From: Kitasatospora sp. MAP12-44
GTDB lineage: Bacteria; Actinomycetota; Actinomycetes; Streptomycetales; Streptomycetaceae
Direction: 5' to 3'
Length of the DNA stretch: 64,000 nucleotides
NCBI RefSeq assembly: GCF_029892095.1
Contig: NZ_JARZAE010000004.1
Coordinates: 3,596,001 to 3,660,000 of the forward strand
Numbering within the stretch: the stretch's first letter is position 1; each line of letters begins with the position of its first letter. The notes under the pieces were generated by a model that worked only from the letters and a program-made list of their open reading frames with translations, was not told the DNA's origin and did not search any database. Shown one piece after another: positions 1 to 8,484 of the stretch. Made by a program: the position numbers and the translations under genes.

Positions 1-423
1 CCGCTCGGCGCCGATCACCAGCGCGCGGCGGGCCGCGCCGGCCCGGATCGCGTGGTCGGCGGTGGCCAGCGCGTAGGAGAAGCCCGAGCAGACGGTGTTG
101 ATGTCGTACGCGGCGGGCGCGGGGATGCCGAGGCGCGCCGCCACGGCGCAGGCCGTGTTGGGGCTGCGCTCGACGGCGGTGCAGGTCGCGACGACCACCA
201 GGTCGATCTCGTCGGCACGCCGACCGCTGGCGGCGAGTGCCTTCTGTGCGGCCTCGGTGGCGAGGTCGACGAGGGTCTCGTCCACCGCGATGTGCCGCTG
301 CCGGATGCCCACTCGGCTGCGGATCCACTCGTCGTCCGTGTCGACCACCTGGGCCAGGTCGTCGTTGGTGAGGACCTTGGGCGGCTGGTAGTGGCCGAGC
401 GCCACGATGCGGGAACCGGTCAT
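1..423 (-). CDS. 3-oxoacyl-ACP synthase III (KAS III), partial
   Basis: The first 141 codons of a FabH-type condensing enzyme, which joins an acyl-CoA starter to malonyl-ACP in fatty-acid or polyketide priming. The start MTGSRIVALGHYQPP is typical of the family. The active-site cysteine is C112 in NTVCSGFSYALA, and the upstream EWIRSRVGIRQRH segment is also characteristic. The window edge cuts the gene, so the catalytic His and Asn are not seen. Actinomycetes carry several KAS III paralogues, and this could be the housekeeping FabH or a secondary-metabolism copy. The family call is firm; the pathway is open. Confidence 0.88.
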   Translation of the reverse strand, partial: MTGSRIVALGHYQPPKVLTNDDLAQVVDTDDEWIRSRVGIRQRHIAVDETLVDLATEAAQKALAASGRRADEIDLVVVATCTAVERSPNTACAVAARLGIPAPAAYDINTVCSGFSYALATADHAIRAGAARRALVIGAER

Positions 424-496
424 GCTGCCACTCAACCCGTTAGCAGTCCGCAAGATGCTCACGGCCTGTGACAGGATACCGAGCCGGATGCTGTAG

Positions 497-513
497 GGGC
501 TCGACAAGAGCCC
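497..513. terminator. short hairpin between two minus-strand genes
   Basis: Six-base-pair hairpin (GGGCTC, loop GACAA, GAGCCC) just downstream of the transpeptidase stop at 550. It is short, with no long T-run, so terminator activity is plausible but not certain. Confidence 0.3.
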
Positions 514-549
514 TTGTCCTGCAACGGGTCAGGCTCGGTCATCAACAGG

Positions 550-1512
550 TCAAGCCGCCAGTGAGGTGGCGTCACCCATGGCTATCACGGGGTGGGCGGC
601 CGGGTCGAGGGTCTTCAGCAGCTCGATCATGGTGCCCTCGGACAGCGAGACGCAAGCATGCGTCGGACCGCCGTGGTCGACATGCAGCCATATCCCGCCA
701 CCTTTGCTCGCACCCAGCGGCTCGCGGGGGTCCAGCGGGGAGTCCCCGGTCACCCGGTTGTAGTCGATGGCGACCACGTAGTCGAAGGCGCCGGCCAGCG
801 GCTCGCCGCTGAAGCCGTTGCCGGTCGCCACGAAGCCGTTGTCCTGGTGGTACGGGAGGCGGCTGCCCGGGTCGGCCTTGAGGCCGCCGGCGTCGCTGAG
901 TGTGAAGACGCCGATCGGGCTGCGCAGGTCGCCGTCGCTGTGGTCGGCGGTCCAGCCGGAGTAGCCGTTGTGCGCGGCCCAGGTCGTCCCGGCGCGCCAG
1001 CGGCCGTCCGGGGTGCGGCTCCACAGGGTCACCGAGGAGGCGGAGGAGTCCTTGCCGGCGCCGGAGGCCAGCACCACCTGGTTGCTGCCGGCCGGGATCA
1101 TGGCGGCGAACTTCACGCCGAGGCCGGGTATCGAGGCGAAGGTGCCGTCCGCGCGGTCCGAGCGGTCGGCGGTGGGCGCCTGGGTGTGGGTGCTCCCGGC
1201 GGTGGGCGCGGGCGCGCTGTCCGGGGTGGACAAGGGCGTGGGCACGGGGGTGTCGGGCGCGCTCTGCGCCAGCGCGGCGTCCGTACTGGAGGCGCTGAGC
1301 ACCCCGCCGGGGCCGAAGCTGAACCAGCCCACCGCGGCCGCTATGAGCAGCACCGCCGTCCCCAGAGTGGCCCGCCCGCGCCGCCTGCGTGCCCTGCGGC
1401 GCTGCCCCCGGCTCTGCTGCCGGGGGCCCGCTCCGGCGCCGCCTGGCGGTCCCGCGGCGGCGGGACCGGCACTGCGGCGGCGCTGTACAGAAGCACGATG
1501 GGATCCGGACAT
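550..1512 (-). CDS. membrane-anchored L,D-transpeptidase (YkuD-like) family protein
   Basis: 320 aa. A very Arg-rich cytoplasmic N-terminus (residues 1-48) is followed by one membrane segment (about 49-66), a low-complexity Pro/Ala/Thr linker (to about 120) and an extracellular catalytic-type domain. Near the C-terminus LHVDHGGPTHACVSL (276-290) carries the His and the Cys (C287) expected of L,D-transpeptidases, in the HAC variant rather than the usual SHGC. Enzymes of this family make 3-3 peptidoglycan cross-links or attach proteins to the wall. The ATG start places the basic stretch before the membrane segment, consistent with type II topology. Substrate is not deducible. Confidence 0.75.
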   Translation of the reverse strand: MSGSHRASVQRRRSAGPAAAGPPGGAGAGPRQQSRGQRRRARRRRGRATLGTAVLLIAAAVGWFSFGPGGVLSASSTDAALAQSAPDTPVPTPLSTPDSAPAPTAGSTHTQAPTADRSDRADGTFASIPGLGVKFAAMIPAGSNQVVLASGAGKDSSASSVTLWSRTPDGRWRAGTTWAAHNGYSGWTADHSDGDLRSPIGVFTLSDAGGLKADPGSRLPYHQDNGFVATGNGFSGEPLAGAFDYVVAIDYNRVTGDSPLDPREPLGASKGGGIWLHVDHGGPTHACVSLSEGTMIELLKTLDPAAHPVIAMGDATSLAA

Positions 1513-1586
1513 GCGGTCGATCCTCGCAAATCGCGCCGCAGTTGGGAAACCCGAGCCGTCATAAATCCTCGTGAAGAGGCTCCGCT

Positions 1587-2750
1587 TCAGAGCCGCATGG
1601 CCTGCGGGGTCTCGCGACGGCCGAGGTCAGGACCGTCGTACTCGCGGATGATCTCGTAGCGGGTGTTGCGCTCGGCGGGGCGGAAGCCGGCGTCGCGGAT
1701 CAGGTCGAGCAGGTCGTCGCGGCTCAGCTTGTTGGGGGTGCCGAAGTTGTCCGCGTCGTGCGTGATCTTGTACTCGACGACCGAACCGTCCATGTCGTCC
1801 GCGCCGTGGCTGAGCGCCAACTGCGAGGTGGTGACGCCGTGCATCACCCAGAAGACCTTGACGTGCGGCACGTTGTCGAAGAGCAGCCGGGAGACCGCGA
1901 AGGTCTTCAGCGCCTCGGCACCGGTGGCCATCTCGGTACGGGCCATCAGCTTGTTGCGGACCACGCCGTCCTTGGAGTCGTGGAAGTCGTGCTGGTAGCG
2001 CAGCGGGATGAAGACCTGGAAGCCGCCGGTCTCGTCCTGCAGTTCACGCAGCCGCAGCACGTGGTCGACCCGGTGGCGGGGCTCCTCGATGTGGCCGTAG
2101 AGCATCGTCGAAGGGGTCTTGAGGCCCTTGCTGTGAGCCAGCCGGTGGATCCGCGACCAGTCCTCCCAGTGGGTCTCGTGGTCGACGATGTGCTGGCGGA
2201 CCTCCCAGTCGAAGATCTCCGCGCCGCCGCCGGTCAGCGACTCCAGGCCGGCGTCGATCAGTTCGTCCAGGATCTCGCTCGCCGACAGGCCGCTGATCTT
2301 CTCGAACCAGTGGATCTCGGTGGCGGTGAAGGCCTTCAGCGAGACGTTCGGCAGCGCGGCCTTCAGCTCGCGCAGCGAGCGCGGGTAGTAGCGCCACGGG
2401 AGGGTCGGGTGCAGGCCGTTGACGATGTGCAGCTCGGTGAGCGAGTCCACCTCCATCGCCTTCGCCAGCCGCACGGCCTCCTCGATCCGCATGGTGTACG
2501 CGTCCTTCTCGCCCGGCTTGCGCTGGAACGAGCAGTACGCGCAGGAGGCCGCGCAGACGTTGGTCATGTTGAGGTGGCGGTTGATGTTGAAGTGGACGAC
2601 GTCGCCGTTCTTCACCGTCCGTACGTGGTGCGCCAGCCCGCCCAGCCAGGCCAGGTCGTCGCTCTCGTACAGGGCGATGCCGTCCTCGCGGGTCAGCCGC
2701 TCACCCGCGTAGACCTTCGCTTCCAGCTCCCGCTTGAGCCCTGCGTCCAT
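1587..2750 (-). CDS. mqnE: aminofutalosine synthase MqnE
   Basis: 387 aa radical SAM enzyme of the futalosine menaquinone pathway; it joins the chorismate-derived enolpyruvyl-benzoate to S-adenosylmethionine to give aminofutalosine. The 4Fe-4S cysteines are C66, C70 and C73 in NVCAASCAYCSF. I chose the ATG at 2750 (MDAGLKRELE), preceded by GAGGAGG at good spacing. An upstream TTG at 2801 would add 17 residues with no clear ribosome site. mqnP and mqnL lie 9 kb further on, so the locus is split by other genes. Confidence 0.95.
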   Translation of the reverse strand: MDAGLKRELEAKVYAGERLTREDGIALYESDDLAWLGGLAHHVRTVKNGDVVHFNINRHLNMTNVCAASCAYCSFQRKPGEKDAYTMRIEEAVRLAKAMEVDSLTELHIVNGLHPTLPWRYYPRSLRELKAALPNVSLKAFTATEIHWFEKISGLSASEILDELIDAGLESLTGGGAEIFDWEVRQHIVDHETHWEDWSRIHRLAHSKGLKTPSTMLYGHIEEPRHRVDHVLRLRELQDETGGFQVFIPLRYQHDFHDSKDGVVRNKLMARTEMATGAEALKTFAVSRLLFDNVPHVKVFWVMHGVTTSQLALSHGADDMDGSVVEYKITHDADNFGTPNKLSRDDLLDLIRDAGFRPAERNTRYEIIREYDGPDLGRRETPQAMRL

Positions 2751-2813
2751 GCGGCGACCCGCCTCCTCTGTCTTCGATTCCTCGGCCGGTGATGGCCGCA
2801 ACCGAGACTACGC

Positions 2814-3776
2814 CTAGGCGGTCAGCAACTCCGACAGCAGCTTCGGGTCGAGGTTGCCGCCGCTGACGACGGCCGCGAAGACCCGGCCGCCCAACTCGGC
2901 GCCGCGGTGGAGGTAGGCGGCGGTGGTCACCGCGCCGGAGGGCTCGGCCACCAGTCGGCCGCGCCGGGCCAGTACCGCGACCGCGGAGCGGATCTCCTCC
3001 TCGCTGACCGTCACCATGTCGTCGACATAGGCCTGCAGGTGCTCGAAGTTGAGCGCGCCGACCGACGGGGTGCGCAGGCCGTCCGCGATGGTGCGGTAGG
3101 TGTGGTCGACCGGCCAGGCGATGCGCTCGCCGGCCCGGAAGCTCTCCCCCGCGTCGGCGGCCAGCTCGGGCTCGACGCCGATCACCCGCACGCCGGGGGT
3201 GGTCAGCTTGATCGCCGCGGCCGTGCCGCCGATCAGGCCGCCGCCGCTGACCGGCACCAGGACGGTGTCCAGCTCGTCCGGGGCGTCCTCGCCGATCTCC
3301 AGGCCCACCGTGCCCTGGCCCGCGATGATGTACGGATCGTCGTACGGCGGCACCCAGACGTACCCGTGGCGCTCCGTCAGCTCGGCGGGCACCAGGTCGC
3401 GCTCGGCGGGGGCCACCAGGAGCACCTCGGCGCCGAACGAGCGGGTGTTGGCCACCTTGACCTCGGGCGAGGTGTCCGGCATCACGATGACGGCCTTGAT
3501 GCCGAGCAGCCGCGCCGCGTAGGCCACCGCCTGCGCGTGGTTGCCGCTGGACTGGGCGACCACGCCGCGAACCCGTTCGGCGGCGGTCAGCGCGGCCAGC
3601 CGGTTGTAGGCGCCGCGGATCTTGAAGGCGCCGGTGGGCTGCAGGTTCTCGGGCTTGAGCCAGAGCCGGCGGTTGCCGTCCTCGGCCCACGGACAGGGCA
3701 TCAGCGGGGTGCGGACGGCCACTCCCGCTATCCGCTGCTGGGCGGCGCGCAGGTCCTCCAGGCTCACCAGGGCCAT
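2814..3776 (-). CDS. threonine/serine dehydratase, PLP fold type II
   Basis: 320 aa, the length of the short catabolic or racemase-type enzymes without an ACT regulatory domain. The PLP lysine is K52 in [10 protein letters not shown]. The phosphate/substrate loop is SSGNHAQA (from residue 76), and a glycine-rich SGGGLIGG loop binds the cofactor phosphate. The likely reaction is deamination of threonine or serine to the 2-oxo acid; serine or threo-hydroxyaspartate activity cannot be excluded. The ATG at 3776 lies 7 nt after the Lrp stop, so the two are co-transcribed and Lrp may control the gene in response to an amino acid. Confidence 0.88.
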   Translation of the reverse strand: MALVSLEDLRAAQQRIAGVAVRTPLMPCPWAEDGNRRLWLKPENLQPTGAFKIRGAYNRLAALTAAERVRGVVAQSSGNHAQAVAYAARLLGIKAVIVMPDTSPEVKVANTRSFGAEVLLVAPAERDLVPAELTERHGYVWVPPYDDPYIIAGQGTVGLEIGEDAPDELDTVLVPVSGGGLIGGTAAAIKLTTPGVRVIGVEPELAADAGESFRAGERIAWPVDHTYRTIADGLRTPSVGALNFEHLQAYVDDMVTVSEEEIRSAVAVLARRGRLVAEPSGAVTTAAYLHRGAELGGRVFAAVVSGGNLDPKLLSELLTA

Positions 3777-3783
3777 ACCGGTC

Positions 3784-4245
3784 TCACTCTCCCGCGTCGA
3801 GGGGCAGCTCGCTGACCCGGTTCTCCCATTTGGTGGACAGTACGACGGTGGTCCTGGTGCGGGCCACACCCTTGGTGCCCGACAGCCGCTTGACGACCGA
3901 TTCGAGCCCCTCGACGTCGGAGACCCGGACCTTGAGCATGTACGAGTCGTCGCCCGCGATGAACCAGCAGTCCTCGACCTCGCCGAGGTCCTTCAGCCGG
4001 TGCGCGACGTCCTCGTGGTCAGCGGCGTCGGTGAGTTGAAGGCCGATCAGGGCGGTCACGCCGAAGCCGAGCGAGGCCGGGTTGACGGTGGCCCGGTAGC
4101 CGGTGATCACCCCGGCCTGCTCCAGGCGGTTGATCCGGTCCGTGACGCTCGGGCCCGACAGGCCCACCAGACGGCCCAGTTCTGCGTAGGAGGCGCGGCC
4201 GTTCTCGCGGAGCGCCTGGATGAGCTGTCTGTCCACCGTGTCCAT
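3784..4245 (-). CDS. Lrp/AsnC family transcriptional regulator
   Basis: 153 aa, standard Lrp length. The N-terminal winged helix-turn-helix (residues 1-60; LSGPSVTDRINRLEQAGVI is the recognition region) is followed by a RAM/ACT-like ligand domain with a TALIGLQL strand and GDDSYMLKVRV. Such proteins bind amino acids and control amino-acid metabolism. It is first in a probable two-gene operon with the adjacent threonine/serine dehydratase, which is its most likely target. The start chosen is MDTVDRQLIQ, the usual family beginning. Confidence 0.92.
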   Translation of the reverse strand: MDTVDRQLIQALRENGRASYAELGRLVGLSGPSVTDRINRLEQAGVITGYRATVNPASLGFGVTALIGLQLTDAADHEDVAHRLKDLGEVEDCWFIAGDDSYMLKVRVSDVEGLESVVKRLSGTKGVARTRTTVVLSTKWENRVSELPLDAGE

Positions 4246-4364
4246 GTACCGTCCGCGTCCTTCCGAACCTTGCCAGACCCAGAGATCATTATCCGGAATC
4301 CAAGGGCCGACCCTGGGACCAACCCGGATATCGCAGAGAACATACTCTCCCGGCGCGGGCGTTC

Positions 4365-5027
4365 CTACGCCCCCTCCGCCCTCGCCGCGCCCAGTTCGCC
4401 CTCCCAGCGCCGGTAGAGCCGGTGCTCCACACCGACCGCGTCCAGCACCCGGCCGGCCACGAAGTCCACCAACTCCCGGGCCGTGGAGCCGCCGGCGTAG
4501 AAACCGGGCGACGCGGGGAGCACCACCGCGCCGGCCGCGTCGAGCTCCACCAGATGCCGCAGCGTCACCCCGTCGAGCGGGGCCTCGCGGACGCAGACCA
4601 CCAGCGGGCGGCGCTCCTTGAGGGTGACGGCGGCGGCCCGCTGGAGCAGGTCCTTGCTCAGCCCCAGCGCGATCCCGGCCACCGCGCCGGTGGTCGCCGG
4701 GACGACCAGCATGCCCTTGGCGGGGTACGAGCCGCTGGAGGGGCCGGCCGCGAAGTCGCCGGCCGGCCAGTACCGGACGTCGGTGGGCTCGACTTCCAGC
4801 CACGCGGCGAGGTCCTGCTGCCAGTGGGCGTCCCGGAAGGCGATGCCGGTCTCGTCCAGGATGGTCAGCCGGGCGGCGCGGCTGACCACCAGGTCCACCG
4901 GCTCGCCGGCCGCCAGCAGCGCGCGGATCACCGACGCGGCGTACGGGGTCCCCGACGCCCCGGAGACGCCGACCACCCATGGCCGCCGCACCTCGTTCAC
5001 TTGCTTGTCCATAGCCGCCTTGCCCAT
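4365..5027 (-). CDS. ubiX: flavin prenyltransferase UbiX
   Basis: 220 aa flavoprotein that makes prenylated FMN, the cofactor of UbiD-type decarboxylases. Visible motifs are the FMN-binding VGVSGASGTPYA near the N-terminus, ALGLSKDLLQRAA in the middle and RPLVVCVREAPLDG. Its partner is probably the UbiD-like MqnL at 12.8-14.3 kb in this window. An in-frame ATG at 5012 with AAGGCGG before it is an equally good start. Divergent from the cyclase gene with only 39 bp between them. Confidence 0.93.
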   Translation of the reverse strand: MGKAAMDKQVNEVRRPWVVGVSGASGTPYAASVIRALLAAGEPVDLVVSRAARLTILDETGIAFRDAHWQQDLAAWLEVEPTDVRYWPAGDFAAGPSSGSYPAKGMLVVPATTGAVAGIALGLSKDLLQRAAAVTLKERRPLVVCVREAPLDGVTLRHLVELDAAGAVVLPASPGFYAGGSTARELVDFVAGRVLDAVGVEHRLYRRWEGELGAARAEGA

Positions 5028-5066
5028 ACCCGCACCCTAGGGCCTGCAACGCGGGAGGATGCCCTT

Positions 5067-5825
5067 GTGACTCCTGAGCAGGCGCCGACCCTGATCGACC
5101 TCACCCACCAGGTCACCACCGGCATGCCCGTCTATCCGGGCGATCCCGAGGTCGCCCTGACCCCCGCGATGACCACCGACACGGCCGGGGTGAACGTGCT
5201 GAGCGTGCACCTGGGCTCGCAGTCCGGCACCCATGTGGACGCGCCGTACCACGTGGACGTCACCTGGCCGACCCTGGACGGGCTGCCGCTGGAGCTCTTC
5301 ACCGGCCCCGCCGTCGTCGCCGACCTGCGCGCGCTGCCGGCCCGCACCGCGATCACCCCCGAGCAGCTGACCCCCGCGCTGGCCCGGGTGACGCCCGGCG
5401 CCGTGCTGCTGCTGGCCACCGGCTGGCCGCGCTTCTGGGGCACCGAGCGCTACCTCGCCCACCCCTACCTCAGCCCGGGCGCGGCGCGGGCGATCGTCGA
5501 GGCGGGCGTGCGGACGGTGGGCGTGGACGCGCTGAGCGTGGACCCCACCCCCGACCCCGGCCCGGCCGACCCGGCGGTGGCCGCGCTCCTGGCCGGCCTC
5601 ACCGACGAGCACGACGGCGCCCCGCCCGCCGAGGAGCCGGTCCTCACCGCCCACCGCGTCCTGCTGGGAGCCCCGGGCGGCGCGGTGATCGCGGAGAACC
5701 TCACCGACCTGACCGCCCTGCTGGAGGCCCAGGCGCGTGACAAACCGCTCTCCGTCAGCCTCTTCCCGCTACGCCTGGCGGCGGCAGACGGCGCCCCGAT
5801 CCGAGCGGTGGCGAAGATCGGATAA
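5067..5825 (+). CDS. cyclase family protein (kynurenine formamidase-like hydrolase)
   Basis: 252 aa from a GTG start preceded by GGGAGG. N-terminal LIDLTHQVTTGMPVYPGDPE and the metal-binding SGTHVDAPYH motif place it in the cyclase/kynurenine formamidase metal-dependent hydrolase family. A second conserved block, VGVDALSVDP, follows. Members hydrolyse N-formylkynurenine, isatin or related amides; the substrate here is unknown. Its promoter must lie within or next to ubiX on the other strand. Confidence 0.82.
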   Translation: MTPEQAPTLIDLTHQVTTGMPVYPGDPEVALTPAMTTDTAGVNVLSVHLGSQSGTHVDAPYHVDVTWPTLDGLPLELFTGPAVVADLRALPARTAITPEQLTPALARVTPGAVLLLATGWPRFWGTERYLAHPYLSPGAARAIVEAGVRTVGVDALSVDPTPDPGPADPAVAALLAGLTDEHDGAPPAEEPVLTAHRVLLGAPGGAVIAENLTDLTALLEAQARDKPLSVSLFPLRLAAADGAPIRAVAKIG

Positions 5826-5864
5826 GCGGTAGGCGGCGCGGGGAGATGCCGATACTGTCCGGCG

Positions 5865-6314
5865 GTGGACAATCTGATCTTCACTTCTTCCCCCGCCGTG
5901 GTCCGTCGCTATGCGTTGAGACTGCTGCTCTGCATGGCGCTCACGGACGCACTGGGCATGATGCGCGCCCATCGCTTCGCCATCAGCACCATCGCCTGGA
6001 ACGCGGTGTTCATGGCCGGCTACCTCGGCTTGGTTCTCGGAACCCGTACCAAAGTCGGCAGCGCGGGCATCCAGGTCCGGCGCGCCGGGGTTCCGGCGGC
6101 CCTGCGCCCATGGGCCGAGATCGCCTCGATCCAGGAGGAAACGACGAAGGGCGGCACCTTCCTGCTCCGGGTCGAGCTGGCTGACGGCAAGCGGTTCGCG
6201 CTGCCGCGCCCGATGCGCGCTCCCGGGAAGTCCGACCCGACCTATGACGTCCAGCGGGACCAGATCCTCTCCTGCTGGCAGCGAATGCGTACCGATCCGG
6301 GCAACGTCACCTGA
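5865..6314 (+). CDS. small membrane protein with PH-like C-terminal domain, paralogue A
   Basis: 149 aa from GTG. Two hydrophobic segments (about 18-35 and 42-62) are followed by a soluble domain with a strand pattern (GSAGIQVRR, RPWAEIASI, FLLRVELADGKRFALP) like bacterial PH/YcxB-like domains. The end DVQRDQILSCWQRM matches the end of the next gene (AVHRDQVIAYWRGQ), so the two are tandem paralogues. Function unknown. The Trp-Ala-Glu-Ile element is a typical PH-domain feature. No enzymatic motif. Confidence 0.7.
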   Translation: MDNLIFTSSPAVVRRYALRLLLCMALTDALGMMRAHRFAISTIAWNAVFMAGYLGLVLGTRTKVGSAGIQVRRAGVPAALRPWAEIASIQEETTKGGTFLLRVELADGKRFALPRPMRAPGKSDPTYDVQRDQILSCWQRMRTDPGNVT

Positions 6315-6356
6315 TCGGATCAGCGTTCGGGGCTGCGGCGACGTACCCTCCCTCCC

Positions 6357-6827
6357 GTGGACACCCTGAACTTCTCCCTCTCGCCGGGCCGCCTCGTACG
6401 ATTCGTGATCCGGATCGCGCTGCTCTTCGGCGCCCTCACCGCCGTCTCGCTGCTGGTCAACCACAGCGCCGCGATGCGGCTGATCTCGCTCGTGGTGGTG
6501 ATGGTCGCGCTGTTCGCGGCGGGGGCGGCCGGTGGGCGGACCACGCTCAGCGGCGAGGGCATCCGGATCCACCGGTTCTTCGTGCCGATGAAGCGGCATC
6601 CGTGGAGCGAGGTCGCCTCGGTGAGCGAGAAGCAGATGCGCACCACGTCCGTGCTGAAGCTGCAGCTGACCAACGGCAAGGAGTACACCCTGCCGTATCC
6701 GGTGAACACGGCCAGCAACCCCGACCCCGACTTCGCCGTGCACCGGGACCAGGTGATCGCGTACTGGCGCGGGCAGGCCAAGAGCGCGAAGGCGTCCAGG
6801 GCGGCGCAGGGCAAGAAGCGGTCATAG
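6357..6827 (+). CDS. small membrane protein with PH-like C-terminal domain, paralogue B
   Basis: 156 aa from GTG; second of two tandem paralogues, 42 bp after the first. Two transmembrane segments (about 15-34 and 42-60) precede a PH-like domain with GEGIRIHRFFVPMKRHPWSE and LKLQLTNGKEYTLP. The C-terminus is Lys/Arg/Ala-rich and charged. The two proteins could hetero-oligomerise at the membrane, but that is inference. Function unknown. Confidence 0.7.
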   Translation: MDTLNFSLSPGRLVRFVIRIALLFGALTAVSLLVNHSAAMRLISLVVVMVALFAAGAAGGRTTLSGEGIRIHRFFVPMKRHPWSEVASVSEKQMRTTSVLKLQLTNGKEYTLPYPVNTASNPDPDFAVHRDQVIAYWRGQAKSAKASRAAQGKKRS

Positions 6828-6868
6828 GTCTAGACCAAGGGTGATACCCCCCGATAGGCTGCCTGCCC

Positions 6869-7579
6869 ATGGCAGAGATCATCGGTGTGGTCGAGCGGCT
6901 CTGGCGATACCCCGTGAAATCCACCGCCGGTGAGCGTCTGGCGCAGGTCGGCGTCGACGAACGGGGCCTGGCCGGCGACCGGTTGTACGCGGTGCGGGAC
7001 GGCCAGGGCAGGTTCGGCTCGGGCAAGAACACCCGGCGCTTTCGCCGGATGGACGGCCTGCTGCGCCTTGGCTCCCGGCTCGGGCACCACCTGGGCGGGC
7101 CCGAGCTGCTCGACCCGCTCGGGCGACCGGTGGCCGACCCGACCGCGTTCCTGCGGGCGTACCTGCAGCGCGAGGACGTCGAGTTGGCCCGCGAGGACGA
7201 GATCTCGCACTTCGACCAGCTCCCCGTCAGCGTGCTCAGCACCGCCACCCTGGACTGGGTCCGCGAGGCCGTGCCGGGCGCGCTGGTGGACGAGCGGCGC
7301 TTTCGCCCCAACATCGTGCTGCGCACCCCGCCCGGGACGCCCCCGTTCGTCGAGGACGCGTGGTTCGGCCGGGAGGCCGAGTTCACCTCCGGCGCCCGGC
7401 TGGCGTTCGTCCGCGCCAGCGAGCGCTGCGCGATGACGGGCATGGCGCAGCCCGGGCTCCCGCACGCCCCCGAGATCCTGCGGGTGATCGCCCGGGCCCA
7501 TGACAACCGCCTGGACGCGCTGGCCACCGTCGCCGCCCCCGGCGCTCTGCGGGTGGGCGACCGGCTGCGGCTCGGCTGA
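6869..7579 (+). CDS. MOSC domain protein
   Basis: 236 aa. N-terminal MOSC beta-barrel domain (LWRYPVKSTAGERL; GLAGDRLYAVRD) and C-terminal MOSC domain with the conserved cysteine C187 in RASERCAMTG. Proteins of this class bind the molybdenum cofactor or carry sulfur (YcbX and mARC relatives) and can reduce N-hydroxylated compounds. No reductase domain is fused or adjacent, so the redox partner is elsewhere. Convergent with the 2-MIB methyltransferase gene. Confidence 0.88.
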   Translation: MAEIIGVVERLWRYPVKSTAGERLAQVGVDERGLAGDRLYAVRDGQGRFGSGKNTRRFRRMDGLLRLGSRLGHHLGGPELLDPLGRPVADPTAFLRAYLQREDVELAREDEISHFDQLPVSVLSTATLDWVREAVPGALVDERRFRPNIVLRTPPGTPPFVEDAWFGREAEFTSGARLAFVRASERCAMTGMAQPGLPHAPEILRVIARAHDNRLDALATVAAPGALRVGDRLRLG

Positions 7580-7600
7580 CGGGTCGGCTGACGGGTCGGA

Positions 7601-8473
7601 TCAGACCTTGTCGGCCGCGATCATCAGGTAGTGGAAGCTGCCTTCCTTGTAGGCGGTCAGGAACGGCGACTCGACACCGGTGGCCACCTCCGACTGCGCG
7701 CGCAGCTCCCAGTACGGGATGGTGGCGGCGGTCAGGTCGACGACGCTGATCGGGACCAGGTTGTTCGCCGACATCGCGGCGAAGTACTCGCTGCGCGGGT
7801 GGATGTCGCAGATGTAGTGCGCGTCGATCTGGCTGACGGCGCGGGACGGCTGGCGGCCGTGCACATCGTTGTAGCAACCGGTGATGGTGACGTAGCGGCC
7901 GCCCTGCTTCAGCACCCGGGAGTGCTCGGCGAAGAGGGCGTGCAGGTCGACGTACATGGTGCTCTCGTTGTTCCAGATCGCCTGGAACGTGGCGTCCGGG
8001 AACCGGTTGTCGAGCATGTTGCGGAAGTTGAACGCCACCTTGTCGGCCACACCGCGCTGCTGGGCCTGCTGGTTGGCGAACTTCACCTGCTCCTCGGAGA
8101 TGGAGATGCCGTCCACCTGGCAGCCGAACCGCTGGTTGGCCATGAAGCTGGTGCCACCGCGGCCGGACCCGGCGTCGAGTATCCGGTCGCCCGGGCCCAG
8201 CGGGCCGAGCTGGTCGAGCAGGAAGTCGGCCTGGGCGGCCTCCAGTCGGTGCATCTCCTTGATCGTCCGCTCCTCGCGGGTGTCCTCGGGGCCTTCGAGG
8301 ACCGACCAGTCGACATCGCCGATGCCGTAGTGGTGGTGGAAGGTGCCGGAGACCTCGCCGAGGCGGATGTTGACCGGGTCCTTCTCCTTGTTCCAGTACT
8401 CCGCCACGGACTTCTGGTACTTGGTGACCAGGACCTCGGAGCCGGTCGCAGCGGGGTTCTCGAGCATCGTCAT
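7601..8473 (-). CDS. geranyl diphosphate 2-C-methyltransferase (2-MIB pathway)
   Basis: 290 aa, the usual length. SAM-binding motif ILDAGSGRGGTSF (98-110), GCQVDGISISEEQ as motif II, and WNNESTMYV in the active-site region. It methylates C2 of geranyl diphosphate to give 2-methyl-GPP, the substrate of the adjacent synthase. The start ATG at 8473 has GGAAA upstream; an ATG two codons later is also possible. Last gene of the three-gene operon, 11 bp after the synthase stop. Confidence 0.95.
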   Translation of the reverse strand: MTMLENPAATGSEVLVTKYQKSVAEYWNKEKDPVNIRLGEVSGTFHHHYGIGDVDWSVLEGPEDTREERTIKEMHRLEAAQADFLLDQLGPLGPGDRILDAGSGRGGTSFMANQRFGCQVDGISISEEQVKFANQQAQQRGVADKVAFNFRNMLDNRFPDATFQAIWNNESTMYVDLHALFAEHSRVLKQGGRYVTITGCYNDVHGRQPSRAVSQIDAHYICDIHPRSEYFAAMSANNLVPISVVDLTAATIPYWELRAQSEVATGVESPFLTAYKEGSFHYLMIAADKV

Positions 8474-8484
8474 GTCGGTTTCCT

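Noticed and set aside
3784..5049. One long 421-aa minus-strand frame
   Set aside because: Only its last part (from 4245) is a real gene, Lrp; the first part is an out-of-frame reading over ubiX and its leader.
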